A DNA stretch of 64,000 bases from Palsa-504 sp963800415 (GCA_963800415.1 CAWDBS010000084.1:13196-77195); one strand, 5' to 3'. Numbered from the stretch's first letter, positions 8,674 to 17,687 are shown. The notes: a model not told the origin generated them from the sequence alone. Numbers and translations: made by a program.

Positions 8674-10842
8674 TCAGGCGCCGGTGGCGCTGGAGGGGAA
8701 CTGGGCGGCCGGCTGCGGCGTCTGCGCGGCCATGGGGCTTACGGTCCGCAGGTTCCGATATCCGGTGAGGAACGCCAAGCCGTAGAGGACCGCCACGAAG
8801 ACGAGCAGCCAGCGGTACCCGATGACAAGCGAGGTGTACTCCAGGATCCCGCCGATCATCGCGCCGAGCAGGTTGGCCCCGAAGGCCGTGCCTGAGTCGC
8901 CGGTGTCGCGGAAGCGCTGGGCGAAGACCATGTTGGCGAGGAAGATCGGCGCGAAGGCGATGATCACCGCCAGGACGAAGCGGGGCAGCGGCGACAGGGA
9001 CAGCAGCGACGACGGCGGGATGGCCCAGGCCACGATCAGCGTGGCGAGCAGGGCGGCGTACAGCAAGGCCGGCCGCCGGACGACCACGTGCCGGGACACC
9101 TCCACCGCGGCGAACACCGCTACCAGGACACCCGCTGTCACCAGCGCGTTGACGAACCAGGTGGTGCCGAACAGCAGCGCGAACTGCACGATGTTCTTCG
9201 TCTCGAGCAGCATGAACGCCGCGCCCATGAAGAACAGGTCGACATAGCCGCTCATCCTGCGGTACGGGCCGGATACGGTGCGCACCAGCACGATCGATGC
9301 CAGCAGGATCAGGCCGAGCGCTATCAGGTAGAGCGGGGGTATCGAGTTGCCGTCCAGGTAGACGAACGGGTGGTCGTCGGTGGCCGGCGGGACGACGTTC
9401 GCCGGGCGCGGCCAGATGGTGCTGCAGTGCATCACGGACGGGTTGACGGTGATAGAGAGCATGGAGAGCGAGAAGCCCTCGTTGTCGGCGCAGGGGGCGT
9501 GCCCGTAGGCAACGTCCAGGGTGTTCGCCAGCCGGTCGCGGAGCCACGTCGTCCGGTAGTAGTTGTACATGGCGAACAGGCCGTCGCCGGGGTTCAGGTG
9601 CGCTTTCGCCGCTTCCATCGCCTGGAGGGTGAACAGATAGCTTTCCAGCCGCAGCGAGGACTGCCCGGCCACCAGGGTCAGCGAGTCGGGCAGCGCGAAC
9701 AGGATCATGTCGTACTTCGCGTGAGTCCGCTCGAGGAAGGCCCGGCCGTCGTTGATATGGACCGAAACCCGAGGGTTCTGGTAGGGATGATCCGGGTTCA
9801 GCTGCTTGCCCAGCTGGTACAGCTGCGGATCGATCTCCACCGCGTCGATGTGCTTGGCGCCATGCCGGAGGGCGTTCGCCACGTCGTCGCCGGTGCCGGC
9901 GCCGATGATCAGGACATCGTTGAGCGGATTGCCCGGAGCACGCTGATACGGCAGGTTGTAGACCAATTGCAGCTCGCGGGCCGGGATGATGTTCTGGTGC
10001 GGTATCCCGTTGACGTTGATGGAATACCCGTCGGCCGCCTTCGCATACGAGATGCGGTAGTAGGGCGACCAGATGTCGGTGGACGACAGGGACTCGGACC
10101 AGAGCAGCATCACCAGGGCCACGACCGCGACGATTTGGAGCAGGCCGACTCGCCTGCCGAAGAGCAGCAGCATGACCAGCGCGACGATGAGCGCCCACAC
10201 AACCGGCTTGGCGTCGAGGAACGAGAGCAGTGAGAAGGCCGCGATGCCGGCGATGCTGCCCGCAATGTCCAGCCGGTAGGCGTCCAGCGGCCGGAACCGC
10301 ACGAACGTCCGGGCGACGCCCTCGCCGATCGTCGCCATGACGGCGGCCACGGCCAGGAACACGACCGGCAGCGTGACCCACGCGGGCGGACCGCTGGCAT
10401 GGAACGTCCCGGCGCCGAAGAACAGGAGCTGGTGTCCGGAACGGATGACCTCGACCGGGAACGCCCGGACGAAAAGGATCAGCAGGGCCAACGCCACCGG
10501 GGACCAGGGGAAGAGGTTCACCCGGGACCGTGCCCGCAGGAACCCGATGCCGATGCCGAGGAAGCTGCCCAGCAGAACGAAGTTGGAGAAGTAGGACAGA
10601 AAGATGACTAGCGCCCCGGACCACCGGATGAGCGCCAGCTCGACGAATAGCATCAGGAAGCTCAGCACGAAGAGCTGGAGCGGGGGCGGCAGCAGCGTTC
10701 CCCCGGCAGGCCACGGGCCGCCGTCGGCGGCGCCCGGTGCCGGTACGGCGTCCCGGCCAAGCACCAGGGCCAGCCATTCGCGTACCCGCAGGCGATTCGC
10801 CGAGGGCGGCGGAGCCGCGGGGGTGGGACTGTCGTTGGTCAT
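8674..10842 (-). CDS. Membrane-embedded spermidine synthase-like protein
   Basis: A 722-residue protein with three parts: an N-terminal block of about seven membrane helices (residues 50-270), a soluble Rossmann methyltransferase-like domain (about 275-500) and a C-terminal block of about seven helices. The soluble part has VLIIGAGTGDDVANALRHGA followed by the acidic end HIDAVEIDP, the nucleotide-binding pattern of spermidine/spermine synthases, then NDGRAFLERTHAKYDMI. Related membrane-fused proteins are common in actinobacteria and environmental bacteria, but no reaction has been established for this architecture, so polyamine synthesis should not be assumed. ATG at 10842 is the natural start. 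It is convergent with the TMEM175-like remnant. Confidence 0.8.
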   Translation of the reverse strand: MTNDSPTPAAPPPSANRLRVREWLALVLGRDAVPAPGAADGGPWPAGGTLLPPPLQLFVLSFLMLFVELALIRWSGALVIFLSYFSNFVLLGSFLGIGIGFLRARSRVNLFPWSPVALALLILFVRAFPVEVIRSGHQLLFFGAGTFHASGPPAWVTLPVVFLAVAAVMATIGEGVARTFVRFRPLDAYRLDIAGSIAGIAAFSLLSFLDAKPVVWALIVALVMLLLFGRRVGLLQIVAVVALVMLLWSESLSSTDIWSPYYRISYAKAADGYSINVNGIPHQNIIPARELQLVYNLPYQRAPGNPLNDVLIIGAGTGDDVANALRHGAKHIDAVEIDPQLYQLGKQLNPDHPYQNPRVSVHINDGRAFLERTHAKYDMILFALPDSLTLVAGQSSLRLESYLFTLQAMEAAKAHLNPGDGLFAMYNYYRTTWLRDRLANTLDVAYGHAPCADNEGFSLSMLSITVNPSVMHCSTIWPRPANVVPPATDDHPFVYLDGNSIPPLYLIALGLILLASIVLVRTVSGPYRRMSGYVDLFFMGAAFMLLETKNIVQFALLFGTTWFVNALVTAGVLVAVFAAVEVSRHVVVRRPALLYAALLATLIVAWAIPPSSLLSLSPLPRFVLAVIIAFAPIFLANMVFAQRFRDTGDSGTAFGANLLGAMIGGILEYTSLVIGYRWLLVFVAVLYGLAFLTGYRNLRTVSPMAAQTPQPAAQFPSSATGA

Positions 10843-11021
10843 CGCGGGCCGTTCCGCTAGCGCTGGCAGAACCGGTTGACAGCATAGCGCGTGACATTGA
10901 TGCCAGAGCGGTTACGGGACCGTCGGGGAGCCTGTCGGAGTCGCGGAGGCGGATGGGAATCGAAGAGCAGGCTGGGGCGGGGCGGGAGACCGACTAGGGA
11001 TGCGGGGCGGGGAGCGGACGG

Positions 11022-11933
11022 TCAGCTTTCCGCGGTCGGCAGCAGGACAATGTCGAAATTCGCGAGACAGAAAGGTCCGGCCAGACCGTACCGGGCCGCC
11101 TGTTCGGGGTCATCGACAGGGGTGAACTCCTTGATCAGGCTCTTCTTCACCGCGAACACCGCGTCCGACTCGATGTACGGGCTACCCGCCACGAAAATGT
11201 GCGTGGTCAGCGCCCGGTGGCCGGGGGCGGTCACGATGAAATGGATGTGCGCCGGGCGGTACGGGTGCCGTTCGGTCGCGTTGAGCAGCGTGCCGACCGG
11301 GCCGTCGGTCGGGATCGGGTAATAGCTGGGCACCACCGTGCGGAACCAGAAGGCGCCGTCCGCGTCCGCCGTGAACAGGCCGCGGCCGTTGGCCCTCGGC
11401 TGCACGCCTGGCTGCTGGACATCGTAGAAGCCTTGGTCACTGGCCTGCCAGACGTCGAGTTCGGCACCGGGAAGCGGGCTGCCGTCGGCCGAGAGCACCC
11501 GGCCGCGGACGACGCACGGGGTACCGGTCTGGACGAAATCGATGGTGTCCCCCAGTTCCCGGCGAGGGGATTCGATCATGTGGAACGGGCCGAGCACGGT
11601 GGATTCCGAGACTGCCCTTTCCTGGGGGGACCACCCCCCCAGACCCCCCCGGCCCGAAACCCTGTTGTTGATCGTCTCCACCAGCATGGAAATGCCGAGC
11701 ACGTCGGAGAGCAGGATGAATTCCTGCCGCTCGTCATCGCATTTCTGGCCGGTCGCGGTGAGGAACTCGATCGCCCGCTCCCATTCGGCGATGGTGGGCT
11801 CGGTTTGGATGACGAACGCGTGCAGGTGCCTGACCAGGCTGCTCAGCAGCTCGCGCAGCCGCGGGTCGGGAGTCTTCGCGAAACTGTCGACGACGGCGTC
11901 GGCGGCGGTTTCCTCGGTGAAGTCGGTGGCCAT
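11022..11933 (-). CDS. Intradiol ring-cleavage dioxygenase, hydroxyquinol 1,2-dioxygenase type
   Basis: A cytosolic non-haem Fe(III) enzyme of 303 residues that would open a catechol or hydroxyquinol ring between the hydroxyls. The N-terminal dimerisation domain ends near residue 100. The metal ligands are visible in order: Tyr in DQGFYDVQ (about 169), Tyr in VPSYYPIPTDG (about 201), and both His in RPAHIHF (about 228). FYDVQ is typical of the hydroxyquinol branch rather than catechol 1,2-dioxygenase; this choice is moderate. ATG 11933 begins MATDFTEETAAD. It starts five bases after the sigma-factor stop, implying one transcript, so the ECF41 promoter at 12904-12930 probably drives it. Confidence 0.88.
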   Translation of the reverse strand: MATDFTEETAADAVVDSFAKTPDPRLRELLSSLVRHLHAFVIQTEPTIAEWERAIEFLTATGQKCDDERQEFILLSDVLGISMLVETINNRVSGRGGLGGWSPQERAVSESTVLGPFHMIESPRRELGDTIDFVQTGTPCVVRGRVLSADGSPLPGAELDVWQASDQGFYDVQQPGVQPRANGRGLFTADADGAFWFRTVVPSYYPIPTDGPVGTLLNATERHPYRPAHIHFIVTAPGHRALTTHIFVAGSPYIESDAVFAVKKSLIKEFTPVDDPEQAARYGLAGPFCLANFDIVLLPTAES

Positions 11934-11938
11934 GGCCG

Positions 11939-12871
11939 TCAGGTTAAGGGGCGGGGCGGCCTTAGCGCCAGGTCCGAGGTCGGTCCGAGATGGCGGAGCT
12001 TGTCGGGGTTGACCACGGACCTGATCGCGTGCACCGCACCGTCCGCGATGTCGAGCACGAAGACGTTGAGCACCCGGCCCTCGGCGTCGTACGTGACAGC
12101 CCCCGGCTGACCGTTGACCCAGGTGGGCACGCCGTAGGCGCCCATCTTCTCCCCCCGGCGGAACAGGCCGATGATGAAGCGGGCGACACGGTCCCGCCCG
12201 TGCAGCGGCTCGGCCAGGGCCCACGCCTTGCCGCCGCCGTCGCCGATGGAGACCACGTCGGGGGCGAGCAGTTGCAGCAGGCCGGCCAGGTCGCCGCCGT
12301 CGGCCGCGTCGAAGAACCGGCGGGCCACCTCGTCGCGCTGCTCGCGGGAGGCCTCGAAGCGGGGACCCTTGGCCGGCCCGGCCCTCGTCGACATGGTGGC
12401 GGGCGCGGGCGAAGATCTGGCGGCAGTTCGGCTCGGACTTGCCGGTGATGTCCGCGATCGCCTTGTAGTCGTAGCCGAACACCTCGTGCAGCAGGAACAC
12501 CGCGCGTTCGGTCGGCGTCAGGCTCTCCATCAGCACCAGGAACGCCATCGACAGGGAGTCGGACATCTCGGCGCGCTCGGCGGGATCGGGTTCGGTCCCG
12601 GCTGCGTCCGCGAGGAGCGGTTCTGGCAGCCAGGCGCCCACGTAGGACTTCCCGCCGTACGCGGGCGGAGCGCAGGTGGCTGATGGCCAGCCGGGTGGTG
12701 ATGGTGGCCAGGTACGCCTTGGGGGAGTTGAGCTGGCGCCTCGCGCAGCACCCGGGTCAGCCGCAGGAAGGCCTCTTGCACGATGTCCTCGGCATCGCTC
12801 ACGCTGCCGGTCATCCGGTAGGCGATCGAGAACATCAGCGGGCGGTATTCGGTGTACGGGCTCGGGTGCAC
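11939..12871 (-). pseudogene. ECF41-family sigma factor with SnoaL-like C-terminal domain, three frameshifts
   Basis: A SigJ-like extracytoplasmic-function sigma factor of the group that carries its own regulatory domain. GTG 12871 begins MHPSPYTEYRPLMFSIAYRM with sigma region 2 (GSVSDAEDIVQEAFLRLTRV). Region 4 (LTPTERAVFLLHEVFGYDYKAIADITGKS) and the linker motif WLPEPL are in another frame. The C-terminal SnoaL-like domain, again in the first frame, carries DGGGKAW and NPDKL, both ECF41 hallmarks. Three same-direction frame changes lie near 12740, 12660 and 12385, with net change zero. As read, no full protein can be made; an intact gene with indel errors is possible. It lies between its promoter and the dioxygenase gene. 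Confidence 0.85.
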
Positions 12872-12898
12872 GGTTCTCCCCTCGGGATCGTCTGATCC

Positions 12899-13550
12899 CT
12901 AAAGACGAGGAGCCTCCGGCGGCTGTGACATCCGCCTTGGCTTTGTCCTCCGCAGACCGCGGCCTGAGCTGGGCGGGTAGACATTCCTCTAGGCCGTCCG
13001 CGAACAGCGGGATCCGCCGTAGCGGCGGTACGGGCCCGGCGGCCCCGGCTAGCTGCATCATCGTGGCTATGGTGACCCGGACCAGCCGCCTGGCGCTGTT
13101 GAACAGCAGGAACGCCAGCGGGAGCTCGACCACCAGAGCGGAGATCAGGCTCATGGTGAAGCCACGCGAGCCGTAGTCAAGCGCCAGGTCGAACCACGCG
13201 TCGCAGACCAGCAGCGTGCCGGTGATGATCATGAAGAAGATGACGACCTGGCGCTGGTGCCAAGCCGCCCAGGCGGTCGCGGCGAACCCGGCCAGCTCGG
13301 CGATGTCCAGCCCGACCCAGGCGGCCTGCCAGCCGCTCGAGGTGTAGCGGCCGGGCAAGGTCAGGATCAGGATCGCGATCCAGCAGGCCAGCCCGACGCA
13401 GCATGCCGTCATGAACATCAGGCCGAACCACCTGCGCCGGCGGAGCCGGGGATCCATCAGCGGGTGCGGCCGGTCAATGGCGGCCAGGGTGCGGGCCAGC
13501 TGACGCCGCTCGTCCGGGGTCAGTCGGCGTAGTTCAGCTTCATCCATCAC
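12899..13550 (-). CDS. Four-helix membrane protein, paralog 1 (3' end uncertain)
   Basis: Starts MMDEAELRRLTPDERRQLA, then four membrane helices (for example WFGLMFMTACCVGLACWIAI and the segment around GFAATAWAAW), and a cytosolic tail with LRRIPLFADGLEE. The neighbouring gene at 13634-14407 is a clear paralog sharing AELRR, ATAWA, CDAWFD, MSL-SAL-ELPLA and the LRR-PL tail. The frame has no stop and runs on through the sigma region to 11022, which is surely not one protein. A one-base shift near the tail would end it at TAG 12899-12901, and I use that as the likely end. Function unknown; its place just upstream of the ECF41 gene suggests a partner or target. Confidence 0.6.
12904..12930 (-). 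promoter_or_regulatory. ECF41-type promoter (TGTCACA-N16-CGTC)
   Basis: On the minus strand TGTCACA (12930-12924) is followed, after exactly 16 bases, by CGTC (12907-12904). From my knowledge of the family this is the -35/-10 pair recognised by ECF41 sigma factors, which usually autoregulate. The expected start of transcription falls just upstream of the sigma GTG at 12871. It supports autoregulation and control of the downstream dioxygenase. Confidence 0.8.
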
Positions 13551-13633
13551 ACAGTCAATTCTGCGCCGGCCGCCGGTCAGGCCGACTAACGGGCTCGCCC
13601 GGCGCGCGCGGCGCGCCCGGCTCGCCCGGCCCG

Positions 13634-14407
13634 TTAGGCCCGTTCAGCCCGCCGCCCGACGCGGCCACGCGGCAAGGCCTCGTCCAGACCGTGGCCGGCC
13701 AGCGGCGTGCGGCGAAGGGAGTGACCCCGGTCGGCCCGGCCCCGGGTACCAGCCCGGCCCCACCCGTCGGTTCCGGTCACGGCCACGGCCGGAGCCGCCT
13801 GGCCTGCGTGGACCTGCTGGCCGGCCAGGATCCCGGCGGCAACCGTGGCCCGGAGCAGACGCCACGCCCCCACGAAGGCCAGGAGGGCGAGCGGCAGCTC
13901 GGCGAAGAGCGCGGACAGCAGGCTCATTACGAAGCCGCTAGTCGACAGCGACGTGCCGACATCGAACCACGCGTCGCAGAACAGCATGGTGCCGATGAGC
14001 ACCAGCAGCAAGATCAGGATCTGCCGTTCCCGCCATATCGCCCACGCCGTCGCCGCGAACACCGCGAGCAGGAACACGTCGAAGTTCACCCAGACGGTAC
14101 GCCAATGATGCGCATCGAAGTGGTGAGGCAGGGTGGCGGCGAGCACCACGATCCAGCCGGCCAGGATCACGCAGCAGCCCGCCGCCATGTACAGCGCCAG
14201 CCGCCGTTCACGGCGCAGGGTCTGGTCGTACTCGAACGGGTCGGCGCGGTCCGGGTCCGGCTCGCCTGAGGCAGACTCGCTCGGGACGGCCGCCTTGGCT
14301 GGGGGACGTTCGCCCGGCGGGGCCTGCTCGCCGAGTTCGGCGAGCAGGCCGGCCAGTTCCCGGCGTTCGGCCTGGCTCATCCGGCGCAATTCGGCCTTGT
14401 CTATCAC
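13634..14407 (-). CDS. Four-helix membrane protein, paralog 2
   Basis: A 257-residue protein starting at GTG 14407 (VIDKAELRRMSQAERRELA), with AAGGAGG upstream; the longer open frame has no such signal. A Pro/Ala-rich cytosolic stretch is followed by four hydrophobic helices including LALYMAAGCCVILAGWIVVL and FLLAVFAATAWAIW, the motif FCDAWFDVG, and MSLLSALFAELPLALL. It is the tandem paralog of the gene at 12899-13550. Its 3' tail (LRRTPLAGHGLDE) also matches. I recognise no named family. The local duplication upstream of an ECF sigma gene is the main clue to a linked role. Confidence 0.7.
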   Translation of the reverse strand: MIDKAELRRMSQAERRELAGLLAELGEQAPPGERPPAKAAVPSESASGEPDPDRADPFEYDQTLRRERRLALYMAAGCCVILAGWIVVLAATLPHHFDAHHWRTVWVNFDVFLLAVFAATAWAIWRERQILILLLVLIGTMLFCDAWFDVGTSLSTSGFVMSLLSALFAELPLALLAFVGAWRLLRATVAAGILAGQQVHAGQAAPAVAVTGTDGWGRAGTRGRADRGHSLRRTPLAGHGLDEALPRGRVGRRAERA

Positions 14408-14523
14408 GGCCTCATTGTCCTCCTTCAAGCTGCACGCTGGTTGCGCGGCACATGCGCGGGGCGCCGACGAACCTGTGCGCCGACCCGCCCGGCCGTGGTC
14501 TGGCCGGGCGTAAGCTGGGAAAA

Positions 14524-15248
14524 GTGAGTGAGCTTGTCTACCTTGACTTCGGCGCCGCTCCGGTGGAGTACCGCGAGGGCTGGGATCTGCAGCGGCGCGT
14601 GCACGCCCGGCGCGTGGCCGATGAGGTTCCCGACAGCTGCCTGCTGCTCGAGCACGAGCCGGTGTACACGGCCGGCAAGCGGACCGCGGTATCCGATCGG
14701 CCAATCGGCGATCCAGGGGCGCCGGTCGTCGACGTAGACCGCGGCGGCAAGATCACCTGGCACGGTCCCGGGCAGCTGACCGGGTACCCGATCATCAAGC
14801 TCCGCGAGCCGCTGGACGTAGTGGCCTACGTGCGTGCCCTCGAGGAGGCCATGATCCGGACGTGCGCGGAGTTCGGCGTCACCACCGAGCGGGTGGCGGG
14901 GCGCAGCGGCACCTGGGTGCGCGGCGACGAGAGCCTGCCGGACCGCAAGGTGGGCGCGATCGGCGCGCGGGTGGCCCGCGGCGTCACCATGCACGGGTTC
15001 GCGCTGAACGCCAACTGCGACCTGTCCTGGTACGACCTGATCGTCCCGTGCGGCATCCGCGACGCCGGGGTGACCACGCTGTCCGCCGAGACCGGCCGCG
15101 ACATCACGGTGGCCCAGGTGACGCCGGTGATGAAACGCCACCTCGCCGACGTGGTCGGGTACCGCACCTGGCGGCACGTCTATGACCCCGACGTGCTGGC
15201 CTGCCGCGGCCGGAAGCGCTCGCCGCTGTCCCGCTGGCGGCCCGCTAG
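14524..15248 (+). CDS. lipB: Octanoyl-[ACP]:protein octanoyltransferase
   Basis: Transfers octanoate from acyl carrier protein to lipoyl domains, the first step of lipoate synthesis. GTG 14524 begins VSELVYLDFG. Family motifs are RGGKITWHGPGQLTGYPI (the His-Gly-Pro-Gly-Gln core), GVTMHGFALN and the catalytic Cys/Lys region DRKVGAIGARV with VPCGIRDAGVTTL. The conserved domain ends near residue 230. No in-frame stop occurs before lipA: the frame runs straight through to 16299. A TAG at 15246-15248, one frame off, is the likely natural stop if a base has been lost, and I use it as the end. The product would serve the E2 protein encoded at 4284-6053. Confidence 0.88.
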
Positions 15249-15357
15249 ATCAGGCCGGGTCTTGCCGGTCCTGCCATCCGGGCAGGTCGCTTGGCGTGCT
15301 CAAGATCATGCTGCGCCCCTTTACAGTCCCGGGCTGGCGGCGACATACCCTGGAGGG

Positions 15358-16299
15358 GTGGTACTCGCACCCGAAGGCCGGCGCATGCTCCGCCTCGAGG
15401 CCCGCAACAGCCAGGTCCCGATCGAGCGGAAGCCGCCGTGGATCAAGACCAGGCTGCGCACCGGGCCGTCCTACACGGAGCTGAAGACGCTGGTCCGCAG
15501 CGAAGGCCTGCACACAGTCTGCGAGGAAGCCGGCTGCCCGAACATCTTCGAGTGCTGGGAGGACCGCGAGGCGACCTTCCTCATCGGCGGCGACCAGTGC
15601 ACGCGGCGGTGCGACTTCTGCCAGATCGACACCGGAAAGCCGCTGCCGCTCGACGAGGGCGAGCCGCGCCGGGTCGCGGAGTCCGTCGCCGCCATGGGCC
15701 TGAAGTACGCGACCGTCACCGGCGTCGCGCGTGACGACCTGGCCGACGGCGGCGCGTGGCTGTACGCGCAAGTCTGCCGCGAGATCCACGCCGCCATCCC
15801 AGGATGCGGCGTCGAACTACTCATTCCCGACTTCAACGCCGAACCGGAGCGGCTGGCGCAGATCTTCGACGCCCAGCCGGAAGTACTCGCCCACAACATC
15901 GAGACCGTGCCGCGGATCTTCCGGCGGATCAGGCCCGGCTTCCGGTACCCGCGATCGCTCGACGTGCTGCGCGCGGCCCGCGAGGCGCGGCTGGTCACGA
16001 AGTCCAACCTGATCCTCGGGCTGGGCGAGGAACGGCACGAGATCACCGAGGCCATGAAGGACCTGCGCGCCGTCGGCTGCGACCTGCTGACGATCACCCA
16101 GTACCTTCGGCCGACGCCACGGCACCATCCGGTGGAACGCTGGGTCAAACCCGAGGAGTTCGTGGAACTGCGCGAAGAGGCGGAGGAACTGGGGTTCGCG
16201 GGCGTGATGTCCGGGCCGCTGGTGCGGTCCTCCTACCGGGCCGGGCGGCTGTACGCGCAGGCCATCGAGCAGCGGGCCGGTTCCGCCGCGGCATTCTGA
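15358..16299 (+). CDS. lipA: Lipoyl synthase (radical SAM)
   Basis: Inserts two sulfurs into octanoyl-lipoyl domains. The 313 residues contain the auxiliary-cluster motif CEEAGCPNIFEC, the radical-SAM motif CTRRCDFC, GVARDDLADGG, and the C-terminal RSSYRAG whose serine ligates the auxiliary cluster. GTG 15358 follows GGAGGG directly, a rather tight spacing, and matches the usual actinobacterial start a few residues before PEGRRMLRLEARN. The gene is in the same frame as lipB with no stop between, so a LipB-LipA fusion product is formally possible. All catalytic residues are present. Confidence 0.95.
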   Translation: MVLAPEGRRMLRLEARNSQVPIERKPPWIKTRLRTGPSYTELKTLVRSEGLHTVCEEAGCPNIFECWEDREATFLIGGDQCTRRCDFCQIDTGKPLPLDEGEPRRVAESVAAMGLKYATVTGVARDDLADGGAWLYAQVCREIHAAIPGCGVELLIPDFNAEPERLAQIFDAQPEVLAHNIETVPRIFRRIRPGFRYPRSLDVLRAAREARLVTKSNLILGLGEERHEITEAMKDLRAVGCDLLTITQYLRPTPRHHPVERWVKPEEFVELREEAEELGFAGVMSGPLVRSSYRAGRLYAQAIEQRAGSAAAF

Positions 16300-16323
16300 G
16301 CGGCCGCGGCACGCTCAGGACGC

Positions 16324-16379
16324 CCGGTGTGGCCTGCTCAGTCATTCAGCTGCCGGTGTGGCCTGCTCTCATTCAGCTG
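16324..16379 (+). repeat. Imperfect tandem duplication, 29 and 27 bp
   Basis: Two adjacent copies of a stretch beginning CCGGTGTGGCCTGCTC and ending TCATTCAGCTG (16324-16352 and 16353-16379), the second lacking two bases. It lies just after lipA and overlaps the 3' end of the convergent membrane gene. Confidence 0.7.
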
Positions 16380-16726
16380 GCTGGGTCGTGTCCCTGCCGT
16401 TGTTCCCTTATCCCCTTCAGCAGGGCGACGATGATGACCAGCACCCCGAGCAGGAAAGCCCCGGCGACGGCGGGCAGCATGAAACCGATCGCCGTAAGCA
16501 AGGCGCCGGCGAGGAGGGACACGGGCTCCCAGCGGGCCCGCGCAGTACGGGCGAAGCGCAGGACACCGATAACCATGAGCAGCGCGCCGGTGCGAAGCCA
16601 CCAGCGGATCCGGCTGCTGCGTGCGGGTCGTGTGCCTGTCCGCGACCACACTCCCCCGGACTTACCGGCCGGGACAGCGGACGAGGTCCATACGACAAGG
16701 TTCCGCCGATGCGGCCGCAGTCTCAT
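16373..16726 (-). CDS. Small membrane protein
   Basis: A 117-residue protein starting at ATG 16726 with AGGAAG upstream. A basic N terminus of about 45 residues is followed by three hydrophobic segments: LRTGALLMVIGVL, SLLAGALLTAIGFMLP and AFLLGVLVIIVALL. It ends with a basic tail. No family recognised. It is convergent with lipA, its stop lying inside the tandem duplication. Confidence 0.55.
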   Translation of the reverse strand: MRLRPHRRNLVVWTSSAVPAGKSGGVWSRTGTRPARSSRIRWWLRTGALLMVIGVLRFARTARARWEPVSLLAGALLTAIGFMLPAVAGAFLLGVLVIIVALLKGIREQRQGHDPAS

Positions 16727-16952
16727 GGCAGCTTCCTGTGAGCCAGACGGCACGTCCCGATTCATTCGTGCGCCTCTTCCACGATAAGCGCTCGGGAGAC
16801 TACGGCACTAGGCGGGACCCTCTTCGCGGCCGGTAGCGGTAGGGGTGGGCCCGGCTGCCATTTGCGGGTAACTGAACTGGTGTCGGGGTAGCGCGCCTTT
16901 CAGCTAGCCCGGCGGTTTCTGTCCGGGGCGGCTTAACCGTATGCTGCGGAGC

Positions 16953-17687
16953 ATGGCACGCATGTCAAGGAAGTCTGAGGCCGCTGGACCGGCCATCACG
17001 AGGGACACCGCCGAGGACCTGGCGAAGGCCGGGCGGCTGAAGCAGATCCGCATAGTCGCAGGTCTGGTGCACAAGTCGAACCCGAAGGCGATGCCCATTG
17101 TCATCGGCAGCGGCCTGGGCATCCTGGTGATCCTGGTGGTTGTCGGGCTGCTCACCGGGCTGGCTCCGCTGCTCATCCCCTTGGGCGTGCTGCTTGGCCT
17201 GCTGGTCGCGACGGTCTTGTTCGGCAGGTTCGCGCAGGCCGCGCAGTACTCGGCCATCGAGGGACAGCCGGGCGCGGCGGCCGCCGTGCTGGAGAACATG
17301 CGAGGCAACTGGACGGTAACCCCGGCGATCGCCGCGAACAGGAACATGGACGTGGTTCACCGGGCGGTGGGCCGGCCGGGCGTCATCCTGGTCGGCGAAG
17401 GCTCCCCGAACCGGCTGGCCAGCCTGCTCGCGGCGGAGAAGAAGCGGGTCGCCCGGGTGGCCTACGAGGTGCCGATTATCGAGTTCCAGATCGGGGACGG
17501 CGAGGGGCAGGTCCCGATCAGCAAGCTGCAGCGCAAGATCATGCGCCTGCCGCGTCAGCTCAAGCCGGACGCGGTCAGCGATATCAACCACCGGCTCAAA
17601 GCGCTGCAGCCGTCCCTGCAGGCACCGAAGGGGCCGATCCCGAGGAACGTCAGGCAGCCCAAGATGCCGAGGCCGAAGACCCGCTGA
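16953..17687 (+). CDS. DUF4191 membrane protein
   Basis: A conserved actinobacterial protein of unknown function normally found between lipA and glnA, exactly as here. Two adjacent helices (PIVIGSGLGILVILVVVGLL and LLIPLGVLLGLLVATVLF) follow a basic N terminus with EDLAKAGRLKQIR. The soluble C-terminal part has RPGVILVGEGSPNRLASLLAAEKK and ends in a basic Pro-rich tail. ATG 16953 is preferred over 16941 because CGGAG lies five bases upstream. Length of 244 residues is typical. Confidence 0.85.
   Translation: MARMSRKSEAAGPAITRDTAEDLAKAGRLKQIRIVAGLVHKSNPKAMPIVIGSGLGILVILVVVGLLTGLAPLLIPLGVLLGLLVATVLFGRFAQAAQYSAIEGQPGAAAAVLENMRGNWTVTPAIAANRNMDVVHRAVGRPGVILVGEGSPNRLASLLAAEKKRVARVAYEVPIIEFQIGDGEGQVPISKLQRKIMRLPRQLKPDAVSDINHRLKALQPSLQAPKGPIPRNVRQPKMPRPKTR

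Noticed and set aside
8546..10897. 783-codon minus-strand frame overlapping the spermidine-synthase-like gene
   Set aside because: It is arginine- and proline-rich and shows no domain; the overlapping 722-residue frame has clear motifs and helices.
11022..13550. One 842-codon open frame covering the dioxygenase, part of the sigma gene and a membrane protein
   Set aside because: Its middle part is out of frame with the conserved sigma segments. The dioxygenase has its own ATG at 11933, and the membrane protein has a paralog that ends normally.
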